A stretch of DNA of 64,000 nt from Neopestalotiopsis rosae (Eukaryota; Ascomycota; Sordariomycetes; Amphisphaeriales; Sporocadaceae). The translations under genes were made by a program, and so were the position numbers. The notes beneath the pieces were generated by a model, which did no database searches, was not told the origin of the DNA, and saw nothing but the letters and a program-made list of their open reading frames with translations. Where the stretch lies: positions 3,286,001-3,350,000 of the forward strand of contig JALGAS010000007.1 of NCBI GenBank assembly GCA_023078685.1, given 5' to 3'. Below are positions 23,601 to 34,671 of this stretch, piece by piece. The first letter of the stretch is position 1; each line of letters begins with the position of its first letter.

Positions 23601-24547
23601 AGAAATGATAGTACAGATTACAAGCGTCGCCAATGACGGGCGGATAGCCGAGTAAAGCAATACCGGTAACTGGAGTGAGGACTGGAAAAGGACTTAAAAC
23701 TTACTTGTCTATATCTTGATATTCTTTGTTTTTTCTAGCAAGTAGGAGTAATAGTCATCGTTTTGATCAAGTTTGCTGGCACCTCAATTAGTTTGAATAT
23801 AACCGCAATCATGCTTGAGAAGGTTCACCTTAGTAGTAATGACTGTACTTGAGAGGGACTCAAAATTCGAATATTTGGCACGTACTACAGAGCCGTCGCT
23901 AGATGCTCTCATATACGTGGATCTTGAGGTGGACTGGAGGAGTTGAAAGGGTTCACCGGCCTTGGAAAGTGGAATGCGGCCCCATTTTTGGGCGCCGGGG
24001 CTAGGAAGCCCCGTATTTAGGGCAGAGTGGACAGGGTGTCGAATTTTATAGTATTTTATGGTCATAGTGAGTAGTTGCTATGTACGACAATTTGTGGATA
24101 TCGACACTGATTTAGCCGCCTAAATACTGGTCTTTGTACGATTCCGTCCCGCAGTGGTAAAGCAATGCCATACGAGCATTAGCGGCGACACCTTCGACTT
24201 GCGCCGCCATTAACATAACTCTAGACCGAGCTTTTGGGTTTGAAAAAGAAAAAAGGAAACCAAGAAACCAAGAAAAACTATATGCAGTACGTGAAACCCC
24301 ACTGAGAGTAACCTCTATCTGGATCAGTTGGATTTTCTCAGCTCAATCAGTACGAACTATTCGAGTCACAATTGACAAGTCATTGATTGATTGTTCTTAT
24401 TACTCGAATTATAAGTGTCAATAGCAATGAGAGGGTTGCTGAGCTTGAGGCAATATGGTAAGACCGCAAATGTGCAGTTTTGTTTCAATGATGACGGCGG
24501 CTTGGAAGCCTATCTCGTTCAGTAACTTTCTTCAGCTGTCTGATTTT
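20680..24547. other. 3.9-kb gene-poor stretch
   Basis: No supported gene. Frames of up to about 105 codons (21686-22003, plus) lack domain character. Two consecutive minus-strand frames (24065-23784 and 23660-23448) could in principle be spliced, but the required introns are poor, so I do not call them. Base composition looks ordinary, without strong AT enrichment. Confidence 0.45.
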
Positions 24548-26375
24548 CTATTCACAACGGTATGACGAAGCCTCATTCGGATCCGTCCCAACAAAGGTAA
24601 GGACTGACGGGTAAGGACAGAGCTGGATGGAACGAGAATCGCTGGTGTTGGACGTTCCAGCCGTCACCGCAGCCCCCGTACCCTGAATAGTGTCTGGTGC
24701 AGTTCCATTCTCCACCCATGCCCTGATAGCCGAGAAGAGAGCGTTACTGGGATCCAAGCCAGTAGAGGAACCACAATGTCCAACTCCTGGAGCCAAAAAC
24801 AATCGATAATAATCGGTGATGTTGCCGTTGTGGCAGTTCTTTTGAATCCGTTCATAGTAATCAATTGTACCGTTGGGCGGAATTAGCTGGTCCTGCATAC
24901 CATGCCAAGTGATCATCTTGGTACCAGCCGCTCGTAACCTTCCTAGATCGGGATCGTCCGTTCCGATTATAGAATTGTACTCCTTCCTCGATTGGTTGAA
25001 GAATGCGTCAAAATCGGCATGAGTCATGTCATTCAGGTTATAGGAGGGATCCTTGGCCAGGAAGGTCGTGATCCAGCTCTCTGCGATACTAAAGGGCGTG
25101 ATAGCGCAATCATCCGCCGTCGTACAGTTCGTCGAAAGTAGGAAATTGAGGCTTGCGTCTTGATGGAGGCCTTGCAAATAGTCAACAAGCTTGTTTCAGA
25201 CATTGAGTGGAATGGATCACGAGACTGAGTGCATGGATATCCAGCCACATTTCAGTGGCTTGACATGTGTAATAGCATAAAGGAAAATAAGAAAGAGGGA
25301 CGCAAGGCCGATATGACGGGTGCGATAATTCCACATACCGTACCACTCGAACTGGCCATCGACACTGGATGCCCCGTCCCAAATCAGATTGACAAGCTCA
25401 GCCATCTTCTCGGTGATTTCGATAGTCTCATTCGGCGCAGTGCAGCTGACCGTCTGTCCCACGATGGACGTCGCGTCAAAGAGACATTGGCCTGGTAAAG
25501 TTATTATACCGTCCTTAACTCCATCCAATTCATCGCATGCCGTAATGGCAGCGTCTGTGAATGCTTGAAGAACACAAGCGGGGGGTCGAACGTCTAGAGG
25601 CTTTGTTAGATCAGGAGATGGTGAGCATCAACAAACCGAGTAAGTTGGCCATGAGAACAGGCCAGACTTCGTAAAGGAGAAATCTGTCCCAATTGATGGC
25701 AGGGCATCCAGCAACGATTCCGTCGAACTCTTCTGGGAAGCGCTGAGCGGCCATATGACCTTGACGACCACCAATGGAGCATCCATTCCAGTATGAGTAT
25801 ACTGGTTTCGTGCCATAGTACATCGCGGTAGCCGACTTTCCCAATTTTGCAGCTTCCTCCAAAGCGACACTCGCGAAGTCCTCAAGGGCGGGTAAGTTCA
25901 CATGGCCTGGACTAATGAGGCCCCACTCCGAGACTTGCAAACTGTTGTCATGGCCTCCGTCGGTGGAAGATGACGAAAATCCATTCGAGACCGGCTCCAA
26001 CACAACATCGGATGAACCAGCGACCCAACCCCCTCCACCGTTCATGACGAATCTTGAGTTCCAATTCGCCCCATCCAGGGGAAGACCAATGTAAGTGTTG
26101 ACTGTATCATTTTGACCTGGGTGCGTGTATTGGACAGCGATCCTGCATAGGTCGACGGTAGATGGGCCGTCCCCGGTGGGTGCGGAGGCAACATTGGCAT
26201 CGAAAACAGACTCGTTGAGAGAAATCGTTACATTTATACTTGTGACGTCGATCCCGGGGAGATCGAGAGCCGAGAATGTAGCACTGGTGCAGCTCTGGGC
26301 CTCGGTATGGCTGCTAAAGACCAGTGCGCTAGCAGCACCCAGAGTAGCGGCACGACGGAAACGTTCCAAAGGCAT
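24548..26375 (-). CDS. Secreted tannase/feruloyl esterase
   Basis: Three exons: 26375-25637, 25593-25339, 25170-24548. The introns are 43 bp (donor CTCG|GTTTGT, acceptor CTCTAG) and 168 bp (donor TACG|GTATGT, acceptor TTGCAAG). The product is 538 residues, normal for the family. Start: MPLERFRRAATLGAASALVF, a signal peptide with probable cleavage near residue 26. The enzyme hydrolyses ester bonds of galloyl or feruloyl groups in plant material outside the cell. Triad: Ser200 in GCSIGGRQG, Asp425 in WHGMQDQLIPP and His463 in PGVGHCGSSTG. The oxyanion/structural block NGGGGWVAG is near 112-120. Multiple cysteines and sequons fit secretion, and the cysteines next to Ser200 and His463 (199 and 464) are in the positions of the CS-D-HC disulfide known in this family. 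Tannin and ferulate activity cannot be told apart by eye. Confidence 0.93.
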
Positions 26376-28135
26376 TGTGATCGGGATTGACTATGACTTG
26401 AGCAAATTTCCGTCTAGTTTTAACTCTCGTTTGATCGGTGACAGGACTGGCTTTATAGCAATCAACAGACCTGTAGTCATAGGTATGCTACAGCAGCCCC
26501 ATCCCATGAGCTGGCATAGCCCGTAGGCCAGAAGTGGAACTTGCTCATTTCAATTTCTGGATCAGAAGAGAACGCCGCCGATCTCTCCGCAATCTATGCA
26601 CCCCAGAGTGCCGGAGATATCGCCAGGCAAGTAACCAAAATTTAGAGAGGGACGGATGTCGTCTTAGCGTCACATGCTGCCGTGTTGCAGTGCCGTGAGC
26701 CAAGTTCTTAGCGTACGTCTCTGATGTATGTCATTATGAAATTGATCGGTGGTACCTTTTCCAAGTCGCATTGAGCATCTGGGGACCTGCAACCCCTTGC
26801 GGCTAGCTGCTTATCTCCCAAGGCGCTGATTTGTAATCCTGCCATCATGCGGAGATCAAAAGTACCTAGTCCCGTATTGCCGTCCCAGACTGCCGGAGGC
26901 GGACGACGGACAGCGACACAGTCCGTTATAGTCGGTACCGGGCTATACCCCACACACCGACCCCAGTCCAGTTCTAGTGTTTTGCTCTTCCTTCCTTCTT
27001 AAATTTTCCGAGATTCATTAAGCATAATGTAAGAACGGTCCTTAGCAATAGCCTTAAGATCTGAGATCATCGTAATTGGTCAATCGACCCTAGCTATACA
27101 ATAATTTGCTGAAATAACGGTTGACCAAAAGGTACTGTCCACCGGCAAGCCGGATATGCTTAAGCAGAATAGCACTGACAAATGCAGTGGGCTTCCAGAT
27201 CAGATAGGCGATATCGGCTAGAAATAGATGTCCTCCGGGTCCCCAGAGCTGACGGGACGATGTGATTCATGGGAATGAATGATGCATGTTGCGCCGACAC
27301 GGGCTACGGGCCTGACTTACGGTAGTTAGAGCTGAGTATGAGCGGAGCCGCTTTGATGTATCCACGTAGGCAACAGTGATCGGGAAAGCGTATCCTTGGC
27401 CACGTGTCAACCTCTAACACAACGGAAAAGACAAGGAGTTCTTCGGACAAGATGAGATCTATCTATTCACAAGACGTAGCCTACGTCGTAGATTAGGACC
27501 GTGGCCATGCGTTATTCATTTGAGACCTTGCATGCGGGCGCGGGCGGGTACTGCTACACCATCGAATGTCGAGACTGCAAACTTCCATGCTAGTAAGTAT
27601 TACTTTGTATTGAAAATCATATGGACTTGAACAGAAAACAAGAGAAGAAAGGAAGACAAAGGAAGGAGGGAAGAAAGACGTCTATTGAGCTGATCGTGGA
27701 CGATACTACCTACCTACCTAGGTAGTCTACCTAGACGTTGCGTGCAACGTTGAATTGACCACGCCTGACCAAGTCTGGAGGCTCGCTTCTGGTGCTCCAG
27801 ACTCGCTTCTGGTGCGTCTAGATATCTGATATCGTTGTTCCCGAGCGTCTGTACAGAATACAGTTTAGTGTTCCAATTTACATGGTTAAGTCTCAAAGAT
27901 CGAGGGATAATATCTTCATGCCTTTACAGAATAGCATAGACACATCAACACGACACAAATTGATTCCTCAATGTATGACACTAAGACATAAAACTTCAGT
28001 GGGCCTTGTTTCGGCTGTTCTCATGGATCCTAGTGAGTCTAAACCACAAAATGTGAAGACGGTGATTACAGAGAGAATTGAATCGAATTTGATACTGCAT
28101 CATGCCGAGTTTTTCACAACTCTTCCTGATCCGTG
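26376..28135. other. Intergenic region, no gene
   Basis: Upstream region of the tannase gene and downstream region of the large membrane-protein gene. The frames at 26708-26953 (minus) and 27882-28139 (plus) look like chance. The notable content is a cluster of palindromes and a 20-bp tandem repeat at 27705-27834, listed separately. Confidence 0.45.
27705..27834. repeat. Palindrome and 20-bp tandem repeat cluster
   Basis: Four short symmetrical elements occur within 130 bp. They are a CTAC-rich run containing the 12-bp perfect palindrome ctacctaggtag; the inverted repeat acgttgc-gt-gcaacgt; two near-perfect tandem copies of a 20-bp unit starting ctcgcttctggtgc at 27782 and 27802; and gatatctgatatc at the end. 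No gene overlaps. Function is unknown. Confidence 0.6.
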
Positions 28136-30140
28136 TTAAGTCTCTTCTTCCATATCTTGCACCCTTTTTTCAGGATACAGTGCACTGTACTCGATGCCGC
28201 AATGCTGTAAGAGAACAGTGATGCTCAAGTACCGTGTATTCTTGAGCACCCCCTTGTTTTGTACGACTGATATTGTACCCATTGCGACTGCAGCTCCAGC
28301 GATGAGCAAAGAAATTCCATATACTATCCACAAATCTTTAGAATGGTATTCGAACCTATTTTGGGCTTTGGAACGAGTACATGGGTAGGTGTTTAGGCCA
28401 TCGCTTTCAAGAGGCCCGACCGGCTGATCAGGAGCCGCTGCCCAGGTGACTATAGTATACTGGGGATTGGAAAATACAGACAGAATGATACTCTCGAATA
28501 TAGACTGTACATTCTTTTTGAAGTTTGGAACCGGGAGGTAAGCCTGGCGCCTGTTGAACAATTTTGTAAATATCCCCTTCGTGTTTGCATTCGGCACGGA
28601 AACGGAGGCAGAATTGATGGTTCCATTGATGTATTTCCTGAACACAGATCCAAATGCGTGATACGCTGCAACATATTTGTAATGCTCATCTCGGGGATAT
28701 ACGTATGAGCTTTCGGGAACGGCAGTAGTGTTGTCTTGGGTGCCGTCGTTGGCAATGTCGTTTGTCAACGTTGTGTTTAATATAGGTGCGATGTAGCTGC
28801 GGTCGAGTACGCGTATGTTTTGAAAACCACTGACATACTCGAAGAATACAGTGTACTCTGTTTCGTAATTCTCACAGCGAATGATATTTGGTGCAAATGA
28901 CTCATTCCACCCTGGTACAGTATAATTCTCGGCGAGCTGGTCAAATGGCTTGAGCATACTAACATATCCGATCCAGAGAACGGGCTCGGTCCGAAATACA
29001 CCCAAGTGTGACGGCCAACTTGATGGCGTGGAATTTATCGGCATACCACCCGGCCAGACCTCTTTGAGTTGCCACTCTGCATAGTCGCCCAGATCCGTGA
29101 CTGCAACGTAACTGAGTTGTCCGGTCGGAAGCAAAATGTCGACGTCGAAAAGTGCTCCAATATCGCTATCGGCCGATGATTGGGACGTTCCATCAATTAC
29201 AACATCGTCGCATTTGTACCCAGGCGCCTTGAAGTTTACGGTAAAACTGCAGTCCCAACCGGGACCACAAGCTATACTGGAGGCGTTTGCTCCAGCTGCA
29301 GGAGCGTCTTGGAATAAGGCAAGCGTTGCTAGATCTTGGAGAGAATCGGGAGGCGACGTATAGTAGTCGAACCAACCGTCGACACTGGTATTAGTTGTCG
29401 TAGAATTCCAAAATGAGACGGATGAAAGATAAAGGCCATTGATGCGAGTCGGGTGGCGAAAGTCATGCAGGATCTCCCTGGTGAAGTTCAGTACCTTTGC
29501 TCCAGGACAGGTAGTCACGTCCATCGTTGGCTCTACTGAAAGTGATTGACTCGCAAGAATGACTATAGTCGGGCTTAGCCTTTTGGAATATTAGAAATGA
29601 AAACTCGACACTATTTCTCTTGCATTTTAGTAGAGTGAAAATGGTGACTTGCCAACTGAACCACGCCATGAGCACCGCAATCTTGGCCTTTCTGAGAAAA
29701 TCCGGATCAAGTGCGGCCAGCAGATCGTTGGGGGCTGCCGTAACGCAGTCTAGGGTTTCCAATGCTAGCGGAGTAGAAACCAATGAAGCCCAGATTCGTT
29801 GTCGAAAGGCTGCAATGACAGCAGCGACAAGAGATGCCTTCGTCAAAAATGCTAGCACTGTGCCATATCTCATCTTGTGGACCTGATCGTCTGCGGGTGT
29901 TCCGTGAAGAGAGAGGTAGTATTGATGATGCCCAATTGCGAACCGTGACCCCAGAAGGAGAAAGGCATACATTATCCAGGCAGAGTGCAGTGACCACCAA
30001 GTAGCTGGGTGTCTAATCGCAGCCGCGTAATCGGGCAAAGCTTCATAAATGTGCTTTCCTGAGACCTTCAATGGCTCTTGATCTCCATAGGAAGTAATGC
30101 CATCGGCGACATCATTGGACTGTGATGGGATGCTGTACAT
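28136..30140 (-). CDS. Large fungal multi-span membrane protein
   Basis: Two exons, 30140-29653 and 29579-28136, 643 residues. No GT donor keeps the frame in a sensible way. A GC-AG intron (TG|GCAAGTCACC ... TTTCTAATATTCCAAAAG|G, 73 bp) does, and gives FSWLSPTIVILASQSLSV, the wording expected in this family. Topology: three hydrophobic spans in the first 180 residues (near 48-67, 92-112, 155-178), a long extracytoplasmic part of about 390 residues rich in N-glycosylation sequons and cysteines, then a final helix (DLWIVYGISLLIAG, near 578) and a cytosolic tail. I know this architecture from a large, unnamed Pezizomycotina family with YGTALAFL-like and DLWIVYGI-like signatures. No biochemical role is established; cell-surface sensing or structure are possible but not shown. 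Confidence 0.75.
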
Positions 30141-30944
30141 TGATATCTGCTCGTACCGTGAGTTGGTGTCTGAACCAAGACTTGCTGCCCGTTGTCGGCG
30201 ACTACAGTCATACTACATATTGTCTTTTTCGAACGTCAAGTGCGCCATCCTGCAGTGGTAGAACGCAGGATGTAATTGTGATCATAATTCTATGGGGGTG
30301 ATTTTGCATGAGTTTTCCAGGGCTTCCTCGAAAGCTGAAAGTCGTGCATCTCTCGGTACTTGAGCAGTATCTTGCATGATGAGGTGGCGGTGGCTTGTGG
30401 TTGCATCTGGGCCAAAGGAGAGGGTTTTCTATGGGTAGATATTACCCAGGGCATTCAGCGCGACGTCTATCAAGCGTGATTGGTCAGTCTGGGGGGAAAA
30501 AACAAAAAGAAAGGTTGTCATCACACCCTTACCTAGAATGGTGCTTGGCCGAACAATAGCCTGTCAACGCCGTAGCCTCATGCTGACGCTCCTGAAACAA
30601 GCTATAGTCCTTTACCTAGCGACCTGTCAATATGCTCTGCGCGAATTTGTCGCCACGTATACGAGGACAAAGCTGAGCCCACGCGAGCAAGGGATATCGT
30701 GCTCGCGAAGTTCTGCGACACAATTCAAAATATTCCAATATCGCATTCTAGATCACACAGAATGAACATACTTCATTGGGTATATCCGACTATCGTAACT
30801 CGTAAATCAATCTATGACGAAACTCGTCAGTAAACAATTTCCCTGACTTTCCTGTTGCTCGCTTTGTTGGAGAATGACCCGGTCCTTGCCTCCAGCTTTG
30901 ACCGCGCTCTTTTGAATGATACTTTCCATGGTGAAGCTGTCTGC
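30141..30944. other. Intergenic region, no gene
   Basis: Upstream of the membrane-protein gene and downstream of the Det1-like gene. A 75-codon plus-strand frame at 30538-30765 shows no protein features. Nothing else was recognised. Confidence 0.4.
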
Positions 30945-32557
30945 TTAATAGACGCTTCCTCTAATACTGCGATCCTCCTTTTCAGCCTTGTCCAGATCTT
31001 CTTCCTCATTTTCGTGGTCATCCACGTCCCCATTATCATCCCTCTCGTCGCCACCGTCCTCGCTTCCGTCGTTCGAGCAGCTTCGACTAGCCGGCGCATC
31101 ACCAAGCCTATTAGCATGCGCGCCCCGTCCCATCCCGCTCTCGTTCAGGTACTTTCCATTCTCGCCATTGCTGTTGCCATTAGCCCCAGCTGTTCCATTC
31201 GTCGGTTTCACTCTTGCGGCAATGTTGGCCAGACGCTGTCTTGCGTCGTCCTCTGACATTTCCGCATCACTATTGGCTCCGGAGTGAGTACCACCAAAGT
31301 CACGGCCCACATGCAGGAACTTGGGAGACTTCATATAACGTAGACGATCCTCGACCGTGATGAACGAAGGGGTACCATCTGGCGACGAGACGATTTCTTC
31401 GCGGGCTCTCGAGATGTCAATCTTGGGGCCACCTCCAGGTTTGCCACGGGGATCGTCCGAGTCGTCATCCGATGAATTGACGGTGCGTGGTACTCGGCGT
31501 GAGGCAATCGTTGTAGTCGAGCTCGTGACCTGGACACTTCCAGCAGCAGCAAGACTGCTCTTAGCAGCATGCTTCTCGTCAACCTGCCGTAACTCCAACA
31601 ACTCCTTGCGGATCTTGGGAAGATGTTTCGAATGATTGCACCCCTCTGGACAACCACCCCACCGTCTCTGTACTGCTTGAGTGGAGCTTTGACCATTAGA
31701 CTGTTTTGCTCCGTCCTTCTCTGGTGCAGGTGTCGATCCGGCCGTGTTTCCCTTCTCCTTCTCCTTCTCGGCATCCTCTTTAGCTGTAAGTGCAGCACGT
31801 TCCCGCCTCAGAGCAGACCATGTCCGCAGCTTATTCTGCAAAATATACTTTCCACTGTCTTCTTGCTTCTTCATGATGAGAAACTCACAGTGGTTTACAT
31901 TCCGCAGGTCCTCGAAGTACTCGACCGAGAAGTGATACCACTTCATGAGGAACACCCTGCTCATGAGACCGTGCGTGACTAGCACGCAAACACTAGCGAA
32001 GTCGTCTTCGCCAAACTGCCGGTACAGACTCTCGTTGAAGCCCGAGACACGATCGTATGCATCAGCAGCAGACTCTCCATTGGGAATTCTGTAGAAAAAG
32101 TGACCATAGTCAGCACGCTCCTGCCACATGCGCTCCATTTCGGCGCTGCAAGGCTGGAAGTTGCCAAAGTCCTGCTCGCGCAACCTTGGTTCCTCGTATA
32201 CATTGATGCTGGAACGCTTGAAGGGGCTCGGCTCGTCCTCGTCCGACGTCAGGGTCTCGAGAATGCCTTCGGTCGTTTCTCTCGTCCTACGGTAGGGCGA
32301 GGTGAAGAAGTGGAGTGTATCGTCGGCCCGGAGCATAGATCGTAGACGCCGTCCAGCTTCGCGCGCCTGCGCCCAACCATCTTGTGTGAGCTTGACGCGG
32401 TGATCGGGAATGGTCTGATGAATGTCTCTGTTTTCTACAAGACAATTGAGGTCAGAATACTCCTCGGGACTTCCGTGGTGCGGATATATGGTTTGTACTT
32501 ACTGTTACCCTCAGACTGGGCATGTCTGATCAGAATGATCAGCCTTGGTCGTCCCAT
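30945..32557 (-). CDS. Det1-like histidine phosphatase family protein
   Basis: Two exons, 32557-32503 and 32434-30945. The 68-bp intron has donor AACA|GTAAGT and acceptor CTTGTAG|AAAAC, and the product is 514 residues. The short first exon supplies the catalytic signature RPRLIILIRHAQSEGN, with His12 as the phosphate acceptor; without it the protein would lack its active site. Other motifs: SPYRRTRET (63-71), EPRLREQDFGNFQ, YGHFF, PNGESAADAYDR (Glu139) and VTHGLMSR (His173). The wording matches the yeast Det1 (YDR051C) branch of the phosphoglycerate-mutase-like family, linked in yeast to sterol transport to the plasma membrane. Unlike the shorter yeast protein, this one has a 250-residue polar C-terminal extension ending in an Asp/Glu/Asn-rich tract, probably disordered. 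A conserved SPKFLHVGRDFGG stretch lies within it. Confidence 0.9.
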
Positions 32558-33734
32558 GATTGCGTTTGGACACGACTTGGGGACTTTTTTTTTCTTCTGG
32601 AGGCGAAATCGGCTACTGGATGTCGCGATCGTCCTAGCAAAAGAGTTGTTTTACAGACTCGCTGAGTAGTAGACCGGACAACTATGTATTCAATCTGACA
32701 GTCGCAAAGTGGCGATAGAATGCGTAAAAGAGAGAACTTGGTAGAATTTCCAGCCTTTTTGAAAGAGAATTGTACGGCAGTACGGAAAGTGTGTCAGTAG
32801 CGCTACAGAAGACTCGTTCGGACGCAAGCAAATGGACTACAGCCGACACGAAATATGACGAATAGATGTCGTGATACCAATAGTGTCAAGCCCGGAAGAG
32901 AGGAACGAAGGACAGATAATATTTCGGAGGTTCGGTAATAAGGGATTCAAGAGAAGGAAGAAAAATGAAACTTGTGACTCCCCATCCCACGAGACTGGTT
33001 CCCAAGACTCCCAACGATTCAGCTTTCCACTCACGAAGAAACAACCCAAAGTTTCAACCAAGGCGACCTGGGTATCGCCCCCCGTTCGGCCCCTGCTTAT
33101 CGGGTGCTTTGGAGGTGCTCGGGGGTGCTTGGAGGGGTAGATCGACCCCGCTGACCTGCTGAGAAACCGACTTAGCATTCCCACCATTGGCCTGCTAAAG
33201 TGCCTGGACCCGGTATCTCCCAGCGCTAAGACCGCTCTCAGGGACCCCTCGGGTTGGGATGCAGCTGCCTTAAGGCGCCGCTGCGTTGCAGCCCTTGGTG
33301 GTTTCCCCTGGTTGGCCTTTGCCGCCCCGCGGTTCCATTGGGGAAGAAGTTCGTGCAATCCATTCATTCATTGGACCTTTTCAGCCTTATCCCAAAATTT
33401 TGGCGTTTAGACGACAGCAAGAAAACAGCTGATGTATGCAACGGCAGCGCTTGATTCCACCAACTGACTTGCGCCAAACGCCGACAATATAACCAACGCG
33501 CAGTATCAACCACCAACGGCAGCACCGTGTGCAAGTACCGACAGCAAGTCTGCCGATCTCGCCCTTGTGAAAACCGACTTGCGACGCGCCGAGCTACCTT
33601 GATCCATCACACCTGCACCAAAGCCCCGGCGATATCGTTGCAGGACCAACGGCCCCTCCCACCATCGTGAAAGAAAAGACCACCTACCACAAACGGGCGG
33701 CCAATCCTACATTCTAGCTGTATCCCACCCAAAC
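32558..33734. promoter_or_regulatory. Shared 5' region, Det1-like/PRKRIP1 genes
   Basis: 1.18 kb between divergent starts of two conserved genes. It contains a G/C-rich patch with repeated ggtgct(t/c)gg-type words near 33108-33136. Frames on both strands (up to 176 codons on minus, 32837-33367) are GC-driven and lack domain character. The last 150 bp before 33735 are C/A-rich, typical of a fungal leader. Confidence 0.45.
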
Positions 33735-34325
33735 ATGTCCGGGGAAGGTCCAGAGAGCGTCCCCACCTCGGCGGACCCGCGCTCCAAGCGCGCGGTCAAG
33801 AAGCGTGCTCTGACACCCGTGTCGGCGCAGGCTTCGACCGTGGAGGCTCTCTTTGCCCGACCCGACCAGGAAATCCGCATTCCCGACTCATCGACAGCGG
33901 TGGCCCGGTCGCGGATCGCCCCGCCGCCCGAGATCGTGACCAACGTACAGGGATCCAGTGCCGGTGCCGGCTCGGGTGAATTTCACGTCTACAAAGCCTC
34001 GCGACGGCGCGAGTACGAGCGCCTGCGGCAGATGGACGAGGAGGTCAAGCAGGAGCAGGACAATGAAGAATTCGAGCGCAAGAGGGAGGAGCTAGCACGG
34101 AAGGACGACGAAAAGACGAGGAGAAACCGGGAGAAAAGGGAAAAGATGAAGGCTCGAAAGGCCAAGGCCAAGGCTGGAGGAGGCGCTGCAAAGGCGTCCA
34201 CGAACGGTACCAAGGGACCTCGAATTGCAGTGACTAGAGCAGACGACGGCGAGGGAGACACCGAGATAAAAGATGCACCAGCTGCAGTGGAGGAACCCAA
34301 GGGCCTTGTCATCGAAGACGACTAA
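33735..34325 (+). CDS. PRKRIP1 (DUF1168) family nuclear protein
   Basis: Intronless gene of 196 residues with a good start context (AAACATGTCC). The hallmark is SAGAGSGEFHVYKASRRREYERLR at about 75-98 (partly quoted: GSGEFHVYKASRRREYERLR), followed by MDEE and a long highly charged helix. That helix (about 100-150, with EEFERKREELARK and KREKMKARKAKAKA) is probably a coiled coil carrying a nuclear localisation signal, and an acidic tail follows. This is the DUF1168/PRKRIP1 family, conserved from fungi to animals; the human protein is part of late spliceosomal complexes. A role in splicing here is by homology. The gene is tail to tail with CCT3, 346 bp apart. Confidence 0.9.
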   Translation: MSGEGPESVPTSADPRSKRAVKKRALTPVSAQASTVEALFARPDQEIRIPDSSTAVARSRIAPPPEIVTNVQGSSAGAGSGEFHVYKASRRREYERLRQMDEEVKQEQDNEEFERKREELARKDDEKTRRNREKREKMKARKAKAKAGGGAAKASTNGTKGPRIAVTRADDGEGDTEIKDAPAAVEEPKGLVIEDD

Positions 34326-34671
34326 TGTTGAATCAGAGGTGGTGATATTCATTGATACCCAGGGCGGCGCCAACTAATAGCTTGTACAATCGAGGTACTT
34401 GTACTGTAATTTTAGAAGGGACATTGCCAGTGACTTGCATAGGATTAATTCATAAGCGCACGGCCATACGGAGCATATACGCTTCAAGAGATTGCGTTCT
34501 CCTGCCGATGTCTCTTAATTGTCGGACCGAATTTGGCAGCAAAGCCGTCTATCTCGTCTATTCCGCCATGAAACTTTTTGTGGGCCAACTCTTGATGTGA
34601 GGGTATGCATTTCTTCTTTCTTTCTTTCATTACATGTCTTGTGACCAATAACCAAGTCCATTGCGTATCAC
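34326..34671. other. Convergent spacer PRKRIP1/CCT3
   Basis: Contains the 3' ends of both genes. A ttctttctttctttc run lies near 34612-34629. No gene. Confidence 0.4.

Noticed and set aside
23448..24065. Two minus-strand frames that might form a spliced gene
   Set aside because: Joining them needs an intron of only about 35 bp, and the middle exon would be an A-rich fragment. No family was recognised.
32837..33367. 176-codon minus-strand frame in the Det1-like/PRKRIP1 promoter
   Set aside because: GC-rich chance frame overlapped by equally long frames on the other strand; no domain and no splice partners.
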